Shown in pieces: positions 35,602 to 44,091 of a DNA stretch of 56,702 nucleotides (positions are counted from its first letter, which is position 1; each line of letters begins with the position of its first letter). The notes below the pieces were generated by a model, which was not told the origin of the DNA, did no database searches, and was given only the letters and a program-made list of their open reading frames with translations. Location: NCBI RefSeq assembly GCF_024129355.1, contig NZ_JAMXXP010000018.1, forward strand, positions 1 through 56,702. Reading direction: 5' to 3'. Origin of the DNA: Acinetobacter lwoffii (GTDB lineage Bacteria; Pseudomonadota; Gammaproteobacteria; Pseudomonadales; Moraxellaceae). The position numbers and the translations under genes are program-made.

Positions 35602-35958
35602 TTAATTTCCTAAAAGCTTATAGGCGATATAGAGCAAAACACCGGGAATCGCGATCCCGAGCGTAGCTTTGAGCGTCTTATTCACCATAAATACCCAGAT
35701 AAATGCAGCAGTATTCAAGCTAAAGCCAATCAGGGTGGCGGACATGGCAGCACTGCTTCCACTGTCGATAAAAAGCTGGGCAATCACGATCGTTGTCAGT
35801 GTAGCCAGTAGATAACCGCCAGCACTCGCCAGAATAAAGCGATATAAAATCATCCCACGGTAAGCCAGCATATTGGCTTTGATTTTATTTTTGCTTGATG
35901 GTTTCGGTGCAGTGACTGTTTCAGTCGCTATAGCTTGCATATTCGGACTATTCATCAT
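35602..35958 (-). CDS. DUF3649 family membrane protein
   Basis: A 118-residue protein, first gene of the Fur-controlled operon. After a polar N-terminus (about 30 residues) it has three predicted membrane helices. The pattern YRFILASAGGYLLATLTTIVIAQL, SAAMSATLIGFSLNTAAFIWVFMV and LGIAIPGVLL matches DUF3649, a family regularly adjacent to PepSY-TM proteins in iron uptake operons. The next gene begins one base after its stop. Biochemical function is unknown. Confidence 0.8.
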   Translation of the reverse strand: MMNSPNMQAIATETVTAPKPSSKNKIKANMLAYRGMILYRFILASAGGYLLATLTTIVIAQLFIDSGSSAAMSATLIGFSLNTAAFIWVFMVNKTLKATLGIAIPGVLLYIAYKLLGN

Positions 35959-35994
35959 CGAAAATTCTATTTACAAACTTATGAAGTAATTAAT

Positions 35995-36013
35995 GATAAT
36001 GATAACAATTATT
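35995..36013 (-). promoter_or_regulatory. Fur box
   Basis: The 19 bases starting GATAATGATAA match the E. coli Fur consensus at 16 of 19 positions. They lie 37 bases upstream of the DUF3649 start, where bound Fur-Fe would block the promoter. This predicts repression in iron-replete cells. Confidence 0.85.
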
Positions 36014-36133
36014 GTTTAGATTTTAAATATGGGTTGTTGAACTATTTATATGAAAAATAAGTAAAACTGGAAGTTAAGTTAAAAAAGAGAGGGGGGAAGG
36101 GAATTAAAAAAGATCAAAATGTAAGGCTTACAA

Positions 36134-36161
36134 ATAAAAACAGCGGCTCGAAGGCCGCTGT
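36134..36161 (-). terminator. Terminator of the Tim44-domain gene
   Basis: The 8-bp GC-rich stem ACAGCGGC/GCCGCTGT with a six-base loop is followed on the minus strand by TTTTATTTG, about 20 bases past the stop. Confidence 0.8.
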
Positions 36162-36182
36162 CTAAACTTCATTTATTCACGA

Positions 36183-37187
36183 TTAGTCTTGCTGAATACC
36201 TGCAACCACCCAGTCCTGATTTGAACCTGCTGGTTTGGTGAAATGCCAGATTTCTGCGAACGGTTGCGGCAAGCTGTTTAAGTCTTCGCTTACCGTACCT
36301 GTAAAGCGTACGCTGACAATATACTGGCCATTGTCAGTCGATGAGTCGACGACCATCGCATTCAGATTTGAAAACTCGGCAACATCCTGATCCTGATTGC
36401 TCATGATGTCGTTATACATTGACTGATAAAGTTCAGGAGTCAGATAACGCTGAATTTCAGAAATGTTGCTTGCTGTATTCATGGACTGAATATGGTTAAA
36501 ACGCTGACGCGCTACACGCAAGAATGCTGCAGGTTCAGTACCATCCGGTAACTGGCTGCCACTTTGGGTATAAGCTGCACCAAAAGGCGCGTTATTTACC
36601 GGAGCAGAACCGAACGGAGCATTGTTGCTTGACGTTTGACCACCCACATTCTGACCAAAAATATTGGTACTGTCACCACCGCGAGGTGCAGTCGGTGCCT
36701 GACCAAAAGGTGCTGTATTACCAGCACCGCTATTTGGTGCGTATGGGTTAGAAGCTACTTTTTTTTTTGCGCCCATCTTACGGAAAATGAAGAAGGCAAC
36801 AGCAGCAGCAAGAAGGATCCAGATCCAGCCTGGAATACCACCTTTTTCCTCTTCGGCTTGAGCAGCCTGAGCTTCAGATGCTGCTACACTTTGATCATCC
36901 GCCAAGGCATTGGCAGCAACTGCACCAATCGCAGCACCGGCTACACCCGCGGCAACCATGCCGCCGACACCCGGACCGGATTTTTGCTGGGTTGCAGCAC
37001 CGGCAACTGGCGCTTGTTGAGCAGGCGCAGCTTGACGAGGTTGTTGATAAGATTGAGTAGGTTGTGCAGAACGTTGCATGCCGTGACTTTTACCGCCACC
37101 GGCACGTTTTGCTTCAGCTGCAAAAGGCGCAACCAATAAAACTGCTGTCAAGATACCTGTGATCAAACCGCGCTGTCGAACTTCCAT
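36183..37187 (-). CDS. Tim44-like domain protein
   Basis: A 334-residue protein. The N-terminus has a signal-like hydrophobic stretch (residues 8-26), followed by a Gln/Pro/Ala-rich linker, a Gly/Ala-rich hydrophobic segment (about 72-95), a second membrane helix (about 120-136, GWIWILLAAAVAFFIF), a Gly/Asn-rich linker, and a C-terminal Tim44-like domain (about 215-333; LRVARQRFNHIQSMN, EIQRYLTPELYQSM, IWHFTKPAGSNQDWVVAGIQQ). The domain resembles the membrane-docking part of mitochondrial Tim44. In bacteria these are membrane-anchored proteins of unclear role. It stands alone. Confidence 0.85.
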   Translation of the reverse strand: MEVRQRGLITGILTAVLLVAPFAAEAKRAGGGKSHGMQRSAQPTQSYQQPRQAAPAQQAPVAGAATQQKSGPGVGGMVAAGVAGAAIGAVAANALADDQSVAASEAQAAQAEEEKGGIPGWIWILLAAAVAFFIFRKMGAKKKVASNPYAPNSGAGNTAPFGQAPTAPRGGDSTNIFGQNVGGQTSSNNAPFGSAPVNNAPFGAAYTQSGSQLPDGTEPAAFLRVARQRFNHIQSMNTASNISEIQRYLTPELYQSMYNDIMSNQDQDVAEFSNLNAMVVDSSTDNGQYIVSVRFTGTVSEDLNSLPQPFAEIWHFTKPAGSNQDWVVAGIQQD

Positions 37188-37305
37188 TCATTTTTCCTAT
37201 GAGAATAAAACCTGTTTGTACAGTCTATTTATATAGGCTTTGTGTGGAATTTCAATCAAAAATCTGTATTTTTTTGCTCTTTGTACGAAATGAGCCGGTT
37301 TACAG

Positions 37306-38697
37306 TTAATTGAGTTCATCACTCAGCGCCATTGCCTCGCTCAAGGCTTCATGTAAACGCGCAACTGCAATAATTTGCACGCCCTCGATGGATTTTTGCG
37401 GTGCATTGCCGCGAGGGACAATAATGTATTTAAAACCATGTTTAATCGCTTCTTTCAGCCGTTCCTGACCGTTCGGCACAGGGCGAATCTCTCCAGACAG
37501 TCCGACTTCCCCAAAAACCGCCAGCTGTTGCGGTAAGGCTTTGCCACGAATGCTGGAAGCGCAGGCGAGAAGTACCGCCAGATCCGAACCTGTTTCGGTA
37601 ATTTTCAATCCACCGACAATATTGACATAAACATCCTGGCCGGAGGTTTGCACACCACCATGCCGATGCATGACTGCAAGGAGCATATTTAGACGGTTCT
37701 GATCCAAACCAAGCGCTACGCGTCTTGGTTGGCCATGTGCATCATCGACCAGTGCCTGAACCTCAACCAGTAGCGGGCGCGTACCTTCGCGGCTGATCAT
37801 TACAATCGAACCGGGAATCGCTTCATCATAACGGCTTAAAAAGATGGCTGAAGGATTGGAAACTTCGCGCAGACCTTTATCGGTCATGCCGAACACACCG
37901 AGCTCATTGACCGCACCAAAACGGTTTTTGACCGCTCGGATCATCCGGTAACGTGAATCCGACTGGCCTTCAAAATACAGCACACAGTCCACCATATGTT
38001 CCAGTACACGTGGGCCGGCCAGTGCGCCTTCTTTGGTTACATGACCGACCAGAAACAAAGACGTGCCACTATTTTTGGCAAAACGGGTCAACAAGGCCGC
38101 TGATTCACGAATTTGTGAGACACCACCTGGTGCAGATTGCAGGGTTTCGGTGTACAGGGTTTGGATCGAGTCCAGGATTGCCACCGCAGGACGTTGCTGG
38201 GCCAGTACTTCACAAATACGTTCGACGCAGGTTTCTGCCATGACTTTGAGCTGGTCGGTCGGCAGATCCAGACGCTGGGCACGTAAAGCCACCTGAGACA
38301 AAGATTCCTCACCGGTCACATACAGGGCCGGATTTTTGGCAGATGCCATGTGCGTGGCTGTTTGTAGCAAAATGGTGGATTTACCAATCCCGGGATCACC
38401 GCCGATTAGGACCACCGAACCAGTGACAAGTCCGCCACCCAAGACCCGGTCAAATTCGCTGATACCCGTCGGCAGACGGGTTTCATGAGAGACTGAAACC
38501 TGATTTAAAGTCGTGATGCTGGACGCCTGGCCCGCATATCCACCACCAATTTTTGGCTGAGCACGATGCGTCACTGCCGGTGCAATGGTTACCTCAACCA
38601 GGCTGTTCCATTCCCCGCATTCAGAACACTGCCCCGACCATTTTGGATGATCGGCACCACATTGTTCACAACGATACACACTTTTTGCTTTAGCCAT
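37306..38697 (-). CDS. radA: DNA repair protein RadA
   Basis: RadA is a RecA-like hexameric helicase that drives branch migration in recombinational repair. The 463-residue protein has an N-terminal C4 zinc finger (CEQC and CSEC within the first 35 residues), a RecA-type ATPase domain with Walker A GGDPGIGKST near residue 103, the diagnostic KNRFG motif (AVKNRFGAVNELGVF), and a C-terminal Lon-protease-like domain (about 300-460). Family length is about 455-460. It is transcribed away from the small unknown gene at 38872. Confidence 0.97.
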   Translation of the reverse strand: MAKAKSVYRCEQCGADHPKWSGQCSECGEWNSLVEVTIAPAVTHRAQPKIGGGYAGQASSITTLNQVSVSHETRLPTGISEFDRVLGGGLVTGSVVLIGGDPGIGKSTILLQTATHMASAKNPALYVTGEESLSQVALRAQRLDLPTDQLKVMAETCVERICEVLAQQRPAVAILDSIQTLYTETLQSAPGGVSQIRESAALLTRFAKNSGTSLFLVGHVTKEGALAGPRVLEHMVDCVLYFEGQSDSRYRMIRAVKNRFGAVNELGVFGMTDKGLREVSNPSAIFLSRYDEAIPGSIVMISREGTRPLLVEVQALVDDAHGQPRRVALGLDQNRLNMLLAVMHRHGGVQTSGQDVYVNIVGGLKITETGSDLAVLLACASSIRGKALPQQLAVFGEVGLSGEIRPVPNGQERLKEAIKHGFKYIIVPRGNAPQKSIEGVQIIAVARLHEALSEAMALSDELN

Positions 38698-38820
38698 ATT
38701 TGAAGATGAAGCGATTGAAATTGAGTGACAGCATAGCGGTGAATGCTATCAAAGACCAAGCCTTTCACCTGAAAAATCATGGTTTTTACGACAAGGTTTG
38801 TCGTTTTTATTTATGCTGAT

Positions 38821-38851
38821 TTGAATACTGTGCGGTAACGCCGTCTATAAT
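38821..38851 (+). promoter_or_regulatory. Candidate promoter of the gene at 38872
   Basis: A perfect TATAAT lies at 38846-38851 with a TTGAAT 19 bases further upstream. Predicted transcription would begin near 38858, leaving a leader of only about 14 bases. Confidence 0.45.
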
Positions 38852-38871
38852 GCCCATCTTGTTATGCTGGA

Positions 38872-39276
38872 ATGGAACAGATCTTGTCACAATTGCTGAA
38901 ACACATTGATGCGATCGCACGTGAAAAAAACCGTGATGTGTTATTTGTGCATTTTGATCATTATGTACATCCAGATCGGGACGCAAACTCGGTTCGCCAA
39001 ATGTTGATCGGCTGGCTAGAGCAACAGGGCATTGTCTATATGCCGTGTTTAGGTGTGGATCAAACCGTCCATAGTGAAATCTACCTGGGTGGTCTTTATC
39101 TGGATGTACCTTTTGATCTGCATCATAAAACCTATCAAAAATTGAGTGGATATCTGGAAGATGAACAGGGCAATATGAAAATTAAAGGCATTCAGTTTTT
39201 TGTTTTATCTTTAGGACTAGCGTTGGAGCTTGAATCTGAGTGGGACAAGCTGGCTTGTAGTGGTTTACGTTGCTAA
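38872..39276 (+). CDS. Conserved hypothetical protein (134 aa)
   Basis: I do not recognise this 134-residue protein. It has no signal peptide and reads as a compact cytosolic alpha/beta domain. His- and Asp-rich segments stand out: LFVHFDHYVHPDRDAN, MPCLGVDQTVHSEIYLGG and DLHHKTYQKLSGYL, giving a pattern of HxDH, H-P-D and DLHH that could bind metal. It ends in Cys (GLRC). The start is the ATG 20 bases after a TATAAT box, with a weak ribosome-binding site. It lies between radA (divergent) and agcS (convergent). The intact frame and own promoter and terminator argue for a real gene. Confidence 0.75.
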   Translation: MEQILSQLLKHIDAIAREKNRDVLFVHFDHYVHPDRDANSVRQMLIGWLEQQGIVYMPCLGVDQTVHSEIYLGGLYLDVPFDLHHKTYQKLSGYLEDEQGNMKIKGIQFFVLSLGLALELESEWDKLACSGLRC

Positions 39277-39310
39277 ATTTTCATGATGAAGAATGGAAAA
39301 GATGAAGCAT

Positions 39311-39337
39311 AAAAAGCCACGATTAACGTGGCTTTTT
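39311..39337. terminator. Bidirectional terminator
   Basis: The 11-bp stem AAAAAGCCACG/CGTGGCTTTTT with a five-base loop lies between two convergent genes and works in both directions. Confidence 0.9.
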
Positions 39338-39374
39338 ACTATTTGAATTGAGTAGTTAAATAATAACTTATCAA

Positions 39375-40721
39375 TTAATAAAGTTCACCAGATTTACGTC
39401 TTGCAATGAAGTCTTTCGATTCTTTGGCAATGACGCCAGACAGTAATAATAATGCGATTAAGTTCGGAACCGCCATGAGCCCATTAAAGGTATCGGCGAA
39501 GAGCCAAACCAGATCAAGGGTCGCCACACAGCCAATAAATACCGAAGCGATATAAATAATGCGATAGGGCAGCACAAACTTCTCACCGAGCAAATAAGTG
39601 GCACATTTCTCGCCATAGTAGCTCCAGCCCAAAATGGTGGAATAAGCGAAGAAAATGATCCCGAAAGTCACCACCCAGCCGCCAATACCAGGTAGCAGCT
39701 TGTCGAATACACCGATAGTCAGTACCGCACCGGTTTGATCTCCGAATGAATTACCGGCCATGATATAGCCCATTACCAGAACCATACCGGTAATTGAACA
39801 GACAATAATGGTATCAATGAAGGTACCGGTCATAGACACCAGACCTTGACGGGCTGGATGATCGGTTTTTGCCGCTGCAGCAGCAATCGGCGCAGAACCC
39901 ATGCCGGCTTCGTTGGAGAATACACCACGTGCCACACCATAACGAATCGCCGCACCAATTGCACCGCCCACTGCGGCTTCTCCAGTAAAGGCATAGGTGA
40001 AGATGATTTTAAGCGCAGGAACGACCAGTTCGAGATTATTAAAAATGATAATTAATCCCCCTGCCACATAGCCTATAGCCATAATAGGAACAATCAGTGA
40101 CGCTGCTCTGGAAATCGATTTAATCCCGCCCAAAATCACCAGTGCCGAAAAGGCAGTAATAATAATACCTGTCATCCAGGTTTCGATGCCCAAGCTGTTT
40201 TGCACTGCCAATGCTACGGTATTGGACTGTACGGAGCTGCCGATCCCAAAAGAAGCCAGTGCCCCGAACAAGGCAAAAATCAGCGCCAGCCATTTCCATT
40301 TCAGACCCCGCTCGATGTAGTACATCGGACCACCGGACATTTCACCTTTCTCATTTTTCACTCGGTATTTGACTGCCAGAACACCTTCGCCATATTTGGT
40401 CGCCATACCAAACAGGGCAGTCATCCACATCCAGAACACCGCACCTGGACCACCGAGGACACAGGCAGTGGCTACGCCAGCAATATTACCGGTACCAATC
40501 GTGGCAGAGAGTGCGGTCATGAGTGAAGCGAATTGGGAAATATCACCTGAATGGTCAGGATGCTTGCCAAAGACCTGTTTAAAGGCTAGGGGCAACATGC
40601 GGAACTGCCAGAACAATAAACGGAAGGTAAGGAATATCCCGGTACCAACAATCAGTACCAGCATATAAGGGCCCCAGACCCAGCCGCTTAAAGTTTCCAT
40701 TAAACTTTGTAAATTTTGCAT
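39375..40721 (-). CDS. Sodium:alanine/glycine symporter (AGCS family)
   Basis: A 448-residue inner-membrane carrier of the alanine-or-glycine:cation symporter family. Family hallmarks are LMTALSATIGTGNIAGVATACVLGGPGAVFWMW near residues 67-100 and the RGVFSNEAGMGSAPIAAAAAKTDHP stretch near 265-290, with about eleven membrane helices. It imports alanine or glycine with sodium. It is divergent from the cycA-type permease across a 319-base gap, so two alanine/glycine uptake routes share one regulatory region. The exact substrate within the family is not readable. Confidence 0.92.
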   Translation of the reverse strand: MQNLQSLMETLSGWVWGPYMLVLIVGTGIFLTFRLLFWQFRMLPLAFKQVFGKHPDHSGDISQFASLMTALSATIGTGNIAGVATACVLGGPGAVFWMWMTALFGMATKYGEGVLAVKYRVKNEKGEMSGGPMYYIERGLKWKWLALIFALFGALASFGIGSSVQSNTVALAVQNSLGIETWMTGIIITAFSALVILGGIKSISRAASLIVPIMAIGYVAGGLIIIFNNLELVVPALKIIFTYAFTGEAAVGGAIGAAIRYGVARGVFSNEAGMGSAPIAAAAAKTDHPARQGLVSMTGTFIDTIIVCSITGMVLVMGYIMAGNSFGDQTGAVLTIGVFDKLLPGIGGWVVTFGIIFFAYSTILGWSYYGEKCATYLLGEKFVLPYRIIYIASVFIGCVATLDLVWLFADTFNGLMAVPNLIALLLLSGVIAKESKDFIARRKSGELY

Positions 40722-41040
40722 AAAATTCTTCTTATTGATCCATGTCTGTGTAGTTCGAGATATTGATTAAAAAGCAATTGCTATGCCAGATGCATTCATC
40801 CTGAATGCATAAATTGGCTGAATAGTGTTTTATTTTTTACACAGTTTTAAAAATTTGACAAGAAATTACTGGAATCTTTCAGGTCAAAAATAAAGCAAAA
40901 ATGTAACTGGAGAGCGATATAAGAAAAATAAATTAACTTCTTCAATTAATCAGGAAATACAAATGATGCAAATTTTATTTTTGTATTCAGCATTTTTTAC
41001 GTTAATTTGTCGCGAGTAAAACTCAAAGTTGTAATTAATA
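40722..41040. other. Divergent promoter region, agcS-type gene and cycA
   Basis: A 319-base AT-rich gap between two divergent amino acid carriers. No ORF is present. A TTGACA lies at 40855-40860 but lacks a good -10 at the right distance. No strong operator symmetry was found. The cycA ATG lacks a clear ribosome-binding site. Confidence 0.4.
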
Positions 41041-42444
41041 ATGTCAGAAAAATATAACAATTCATCGGCAGAGCACGGTGAATTAAAGCGGAGTTTGTCC
41101 AATCGGCACCTACAGTTAATTGCCATTGGGGGCGCCATTGGAACCGGCCTGTTTATGGGTTCGGGTAAAACCATCAGTCTTGCAGGTCCTTCGATTCTGG
41201 TGATTTATATGATCATCGGTTTTATGGTCTTTCTGGTGATGCGTGCATTGGGTGAGCTGTTACTCTCCAATTTACAATATAAATCATTTATTGATTTTGC
41301 CACGGATCTGATCGGGCCTTGGGCCGGATACTTTGTTGGCTGGACCTACTGGTTGTGCTGGATTACCATCGGGATCGCGGATCTGTCAGCCATTATTTAC
41401 TATCTGCAATTCTTCAATAATGGCTTGCCCTTTAGCCCTGAAGAAGGCGTCATGATCAGTGTTGCCGCGATTGTGTTTATCATGGGCTTGAATCTGGTCA
41501 CGGTAAAACTGTTTGGTGAAATGGAATTCTGGTTTGCCCTGGTCAAAATTATCGCCATTGTGGTGCTGATTGCCGTTGGTCTGTGGATGGTATTTACCGG
41601 CTTTACCAATGATGTCGGTACGGTCGCATCCTTTAGTCATATCTGGGAGCATGGCGGTTTGTTCCCGACGGGTGCCATGGGCTTCCTGGCCGGTTTCCAG
41701 ATTGCAATCTTTGCCTTTGTGGGGGTGGAACTGGTGGGTACTACCGCGGCTGAAACCAAAGATCCGGAAAAGAACCTGCCAAAAGCGGTGAACTCTATTC
41801 CGATCCGTATCATTATTTTCTATGTATTGGCACTGCTCATTGTGATGTCAGTAACTCCATGGAACCAGATTGACCCGAATGTCTCGCCTTTTGTAAACCT
41901 GTTCAGTCAGGCTGGCATTGCAGCGGCTGCGATCATCATGAACCTGGTGGTATTGTCCTCGGTGATGTCATCGATGAACAGTGGCGTATTCTCGACCAGC
42001 CGTATGCTGTTTGGCCTGTCGCGTGAAGAGCAGGCACCGATGGCTTTTGGTCGTCTGAACCGTCGCGCAGTGCCTGCCAATGCCTTGTATTTCTCGGCGG
42101 TATGTTTGTTGCTGGGAGCAGCACTGCAGTATTTTGTTCCGGATACAGTTCGGGCCTTTACCTTGGCAACGACTTTATCTACGATTCTGTTTATCTGTGT
42201 CTGGATCATCATTATCTGGAGCTATATCGTGTATTACAAAACACGACCAGAGCTGCATGCCAAATCGACCTTTAAATTACCAGGTGGTTTAGTGACCTGT
42301 TGGATCGTGATTATCTTCTTCCTGAGCATGATCGTGGTCTTAGCGCTGGAAGAGGATACTCGCCAGGCACTGATGATCAGTCCGATCTGGTTTATCCTGC
42401 TAATCATTGGCTATTTTGGTTTCTATAAACAGAAACATAAATAA
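41041..42444 (+). CDS. cycA: D-alanine/D-serine/glycine permease, CycA-like
   Basis: A 467-residue proton-driven amino acid permease of the APC superfamily (AAT family). Its sequence follows E. coli CycA closely: RHLQLIAIGGAIGTGLFMGSGKTISLAGPSI at residues 22-52, KLFGEMEFWFALVKI, ELVGTTAAETKDPEKNLPKA, SGVFSTSRMLFGL and LEEDTRQALMISPIWF. Twelve membrane helices are predicted. It imports D-alanine, D-serine and glycine; in other species CycA also takes up D-cycloserine. It is divergent from the AGCS symporter. It ends in a strong terminator. Confidence 0.92.
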   Translation: MSEKYNNSSAEHGELKRSLSNRHLQLIAIGGAIGTGLFMGSGKTISLAGPSILVIYMIIGFMVFLVMRALGELLLSNLQYKSFIDFATDLIGPWAGYFVGWTYWLCWITIGIADLSAIIYYLQFFNNGLPFSPEEGVMISVAAIVFIMGLNLVTVKLFGEMEFWFALVKIIAIVVLIAVGLWMVFTGFTNDVGTVASFSHIWEHGGLFPTGAMGFLAGFQIAIFAFVGVELVGTTAAETKDPEKNLPKAVNSIPIRIIIFYVLALLIVMSVTPWNQIDPNVSPFVNLFSQAGIAAAAIIMNLVVLSSVMSSMNSGVFSTSRMLFGLSREEQAPMAFGRLNRRAVPANALYFSAVCLLLGAALQYFVPDTVRAFTLATTLSTILFICVWIIIIWSYIVYYKTRPELHAKSTFKLPGGLVTCWIVIIFFLSMIVVLALEEDTRQALMISPIWFILLIIGYFGFYKQKHK

Positions 42445-42455
42445 ACCTTATCAAT

Positions 42456-42488
42456 AAAAACGTCAGCGATCTGCTGGCGTTTTTTTTT
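42456..42488 (+). terminator. Terminator of cycA
   Basis: The stem AAAAACGTCAGC/GCTGGCGTTTTT (one wobble) with a five-base loop ends in nine T. Confidence 0.9.
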
Positions 42489-42517
42489 GTCTAAAGATAC
42501 TCTCTAGCGTTTAACGC

Positions 42518-42547
42518 TTGGGTCATGCCGAATGATCGCGTTATACT
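42518..42547 (+). promoter_or_regulatory. Candidate promoter of the lptM-lysA-dapF operon
   Basis: TTGGGT (42518-42523) and TATACT (42542-42547) are separated by 18 bases, 30 bases before the lptM ATG and after the cycA terminator. Confidence 0.45.
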
Positions 42548-42576
42548 TCATCGAAACTATTACATTAGGTGGTCAG

Positions 42577-42810
42577 ATGCGCCAAGTCATTTGCTACATC
42601 AGTATCTTAGCGACGGGTCTTGCTCTTGCAAGTTGTGGACAGTCAGGTGCTTTGCACTTGCCGAATGATCCGAATTACGACAAGCGTGCCAAGTATCTGT
42701 TATACAAAAATACTGAAACTGAGCCTAAAGCGTCCGATGAAGAACGCGAGGCACCTGTGCAACAACAGTTTGCTGCACCTACCGATTCAGACGTTAAAAC
42801 CACACCATAA
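42577..42810 (+). CDS. lptM: LPS-assembly lipoprotein LptM (YifL-like)
   Basis: A 77-residue lipoprotein. The ATG at 42577 gives a short lipoprotein signal ending in the lipobox LASC (Cys near residue 20), followed by GQSGALHLPNDPN, the conserved LptM/YifL motif (G-x-L-x-L-P). The tail is polar and probably disordered. In E. coli LptM stabilises the outer-membrane LptDE translocon for LPS export. As in E. coli, it sits just upstream of dapF-region genes (here lysA-dapF). A longer upstream frame start is unlikely because it would bury the signal peptide. Confidence 0.88.
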   Translation: MRQVICYISILATGLALASCGQSGALHLPNDPNYDKRAKYLLYKNTETEPKASDEEREAPVQQQFAAPTDSDVKTTP

Positions 42811-42834
42811 CGCTTTCACAGAAAGGATACCTTC

Positions 42835-44079
42835 ATGAGTTTCACCCGCATTAATGGGGTATTGCACGCTGAGCAATGTTCATTACAACAGCTCGCGGAG
42901 CAATTCGGCACACCACTCTATGTTTATTCTAAAGCCACTTTGGAAAAGCATTTTTTAGATATGGATCGTGCTTTTGATTTTATCCACCATCAAATCTGTT
43001 TTGCGGTAAAGTCCAACTCTAATCTTGCGGTATTGAATGTATTGGCCAAACAGGGTGCCGGTTTTGATATTGTGACCGGTGGTGAATTGGCGCGTGTGCT
43101 GAAAGCCGGTGGTGATGCATCGAAAATCGTATTTTCGGGCTTGGGTAAATCTGAAGCGGATATCAAAAAAGCGTTGGAAGTCGGCATTGCCTGTTTCAAC
43201 GTGGAATCTTATGCCGAGCTGGATCGTATCCAGAAGGTTGCGGCTGAATTAAATATCAAAGCGCCGATTTCATTACGTGTGAATCCTGATGTCGATGCCA
43301 AAACCCATCCTTATATTTCAACCGGCTTAAAAGAAAATAAATTCGGTATTCCATCGGATAGCGTGTTTGAAACTTATCAATATGCAGCGTTATTGCCAAA
43401 TCTGGATGTGGTCGGGATTGACTGCCATATCGGTTCACAGCTGACTGAAACCCAGCCATTTGTGGATGCACTGGATCGTGTCATTGTGATGATTGACCAG
43501 TTAAAAGAGCTGGGCATTCACCTCAAACACATCGATATCGGTGGTGGTCTGGGTGTGACGTATAAAGATGAAACCCCGCCGTCGGTTCAAGAATATGCCA
43601 ATGCGCTGCGTCCAGCTTTAGAAAAATTGGGCTTGAAAGTGTATATGGAACCGGGACGTAGTATTTCTGCCAATGCAGGTGTGCTGCTGACTAAAGTGGA
43701 TCTATTAAAACCAACGAATCACCGTAATTTCGCGATTATTGATGCTGCGATGAATGACCTGATTCGTCCTGCTTTATATGAAGCATGGATGGACATTCAA
43801 TCTGTTACACCTCGTACCGATGTCGAAACGAAAGAATGGGATGTCGTGGGCGCAATTTGTGAAACTGGTGATTTTCTGGGTAAAGAGCGTGAGCTTGCGA
43901 TCAAGGAAAATGATGTGCTGGCAGTACTCGGTGCAGGTGCGTATGGTTTTGTGATGAGTTCAAATTACAACAGCCGTGGACGTGCTGCTGAGGTAATGGT
44001 CGATGCTGATCAGGCACATTTGATTCGTGAACGTGAGACGATTGAATCACTTTGGGAACGTGAGCGTTTATTGCCTTAA
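42835..44079 (+). CDS. lysA: Diaminopimelate decarboxylase
   Basis: LysA decarboxylates meso-diaminopimelate to L-lysine, the last step of lysine synthesis, with pyridoxal phosphate. The 414-residue protein has the fold-type III barrel with the PLP lysine in CFAVKSNSNLAVL (near residue 61), the GGGLGV phosphate loop, and the active-site EPGRSISANAG and CETGDFLG motifs. It starts 24 bases after lptM with an AAAGGA site, and dapF follows 12 bases later. Substrate and product enzymes are therefore in one operon: DapF makes the meso-isomer that LysA uses. Confidence 0.97.
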   Translation: MSFTRINGVLHAEQCSLQQLAEQFGTPLYVYSKATLEKHFLDMDRAFDFIHHQICFAVKSNSNLAVLNVLAKQGAGFDIVTGGELARVLKAGGDASKIVFSGLGKSEADIKKALEVGIACFNVESYAELDRIQKVAAELNIKAPISLRVNPDVDAKTHPYISTGLKENKFGIPSDSVFETYQYAALLPNLDVVGIDCHIGSQLTETQPFVDALDRVIVMIDQLKELGIHLKHIDIGGGLGVTYKDETPPSVQEYANALRPALEKLGLKVYMEPGRSISANAGVLLTKVDLLKPTNHRNFAIIDAAMNDLIRPALYEAWMDIQSVTPRTDVETKEWDVVGAICETGDFLGKERELAIKENDVLAVLGAGAYGFVMSSNYNSRGRAAEVMVDADQAHLIRERETIESLWERERLLP

Positions 44080-44091
44080 GGATAAATCAGG

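Noticed and set aside
42532..42576. Longer start for lptM
   Set aside because: An upstream in-frame start would place 15 extra residues before the lipoprotein signal peptide. The ATG at 42577 gives a normal signal and lipobox.
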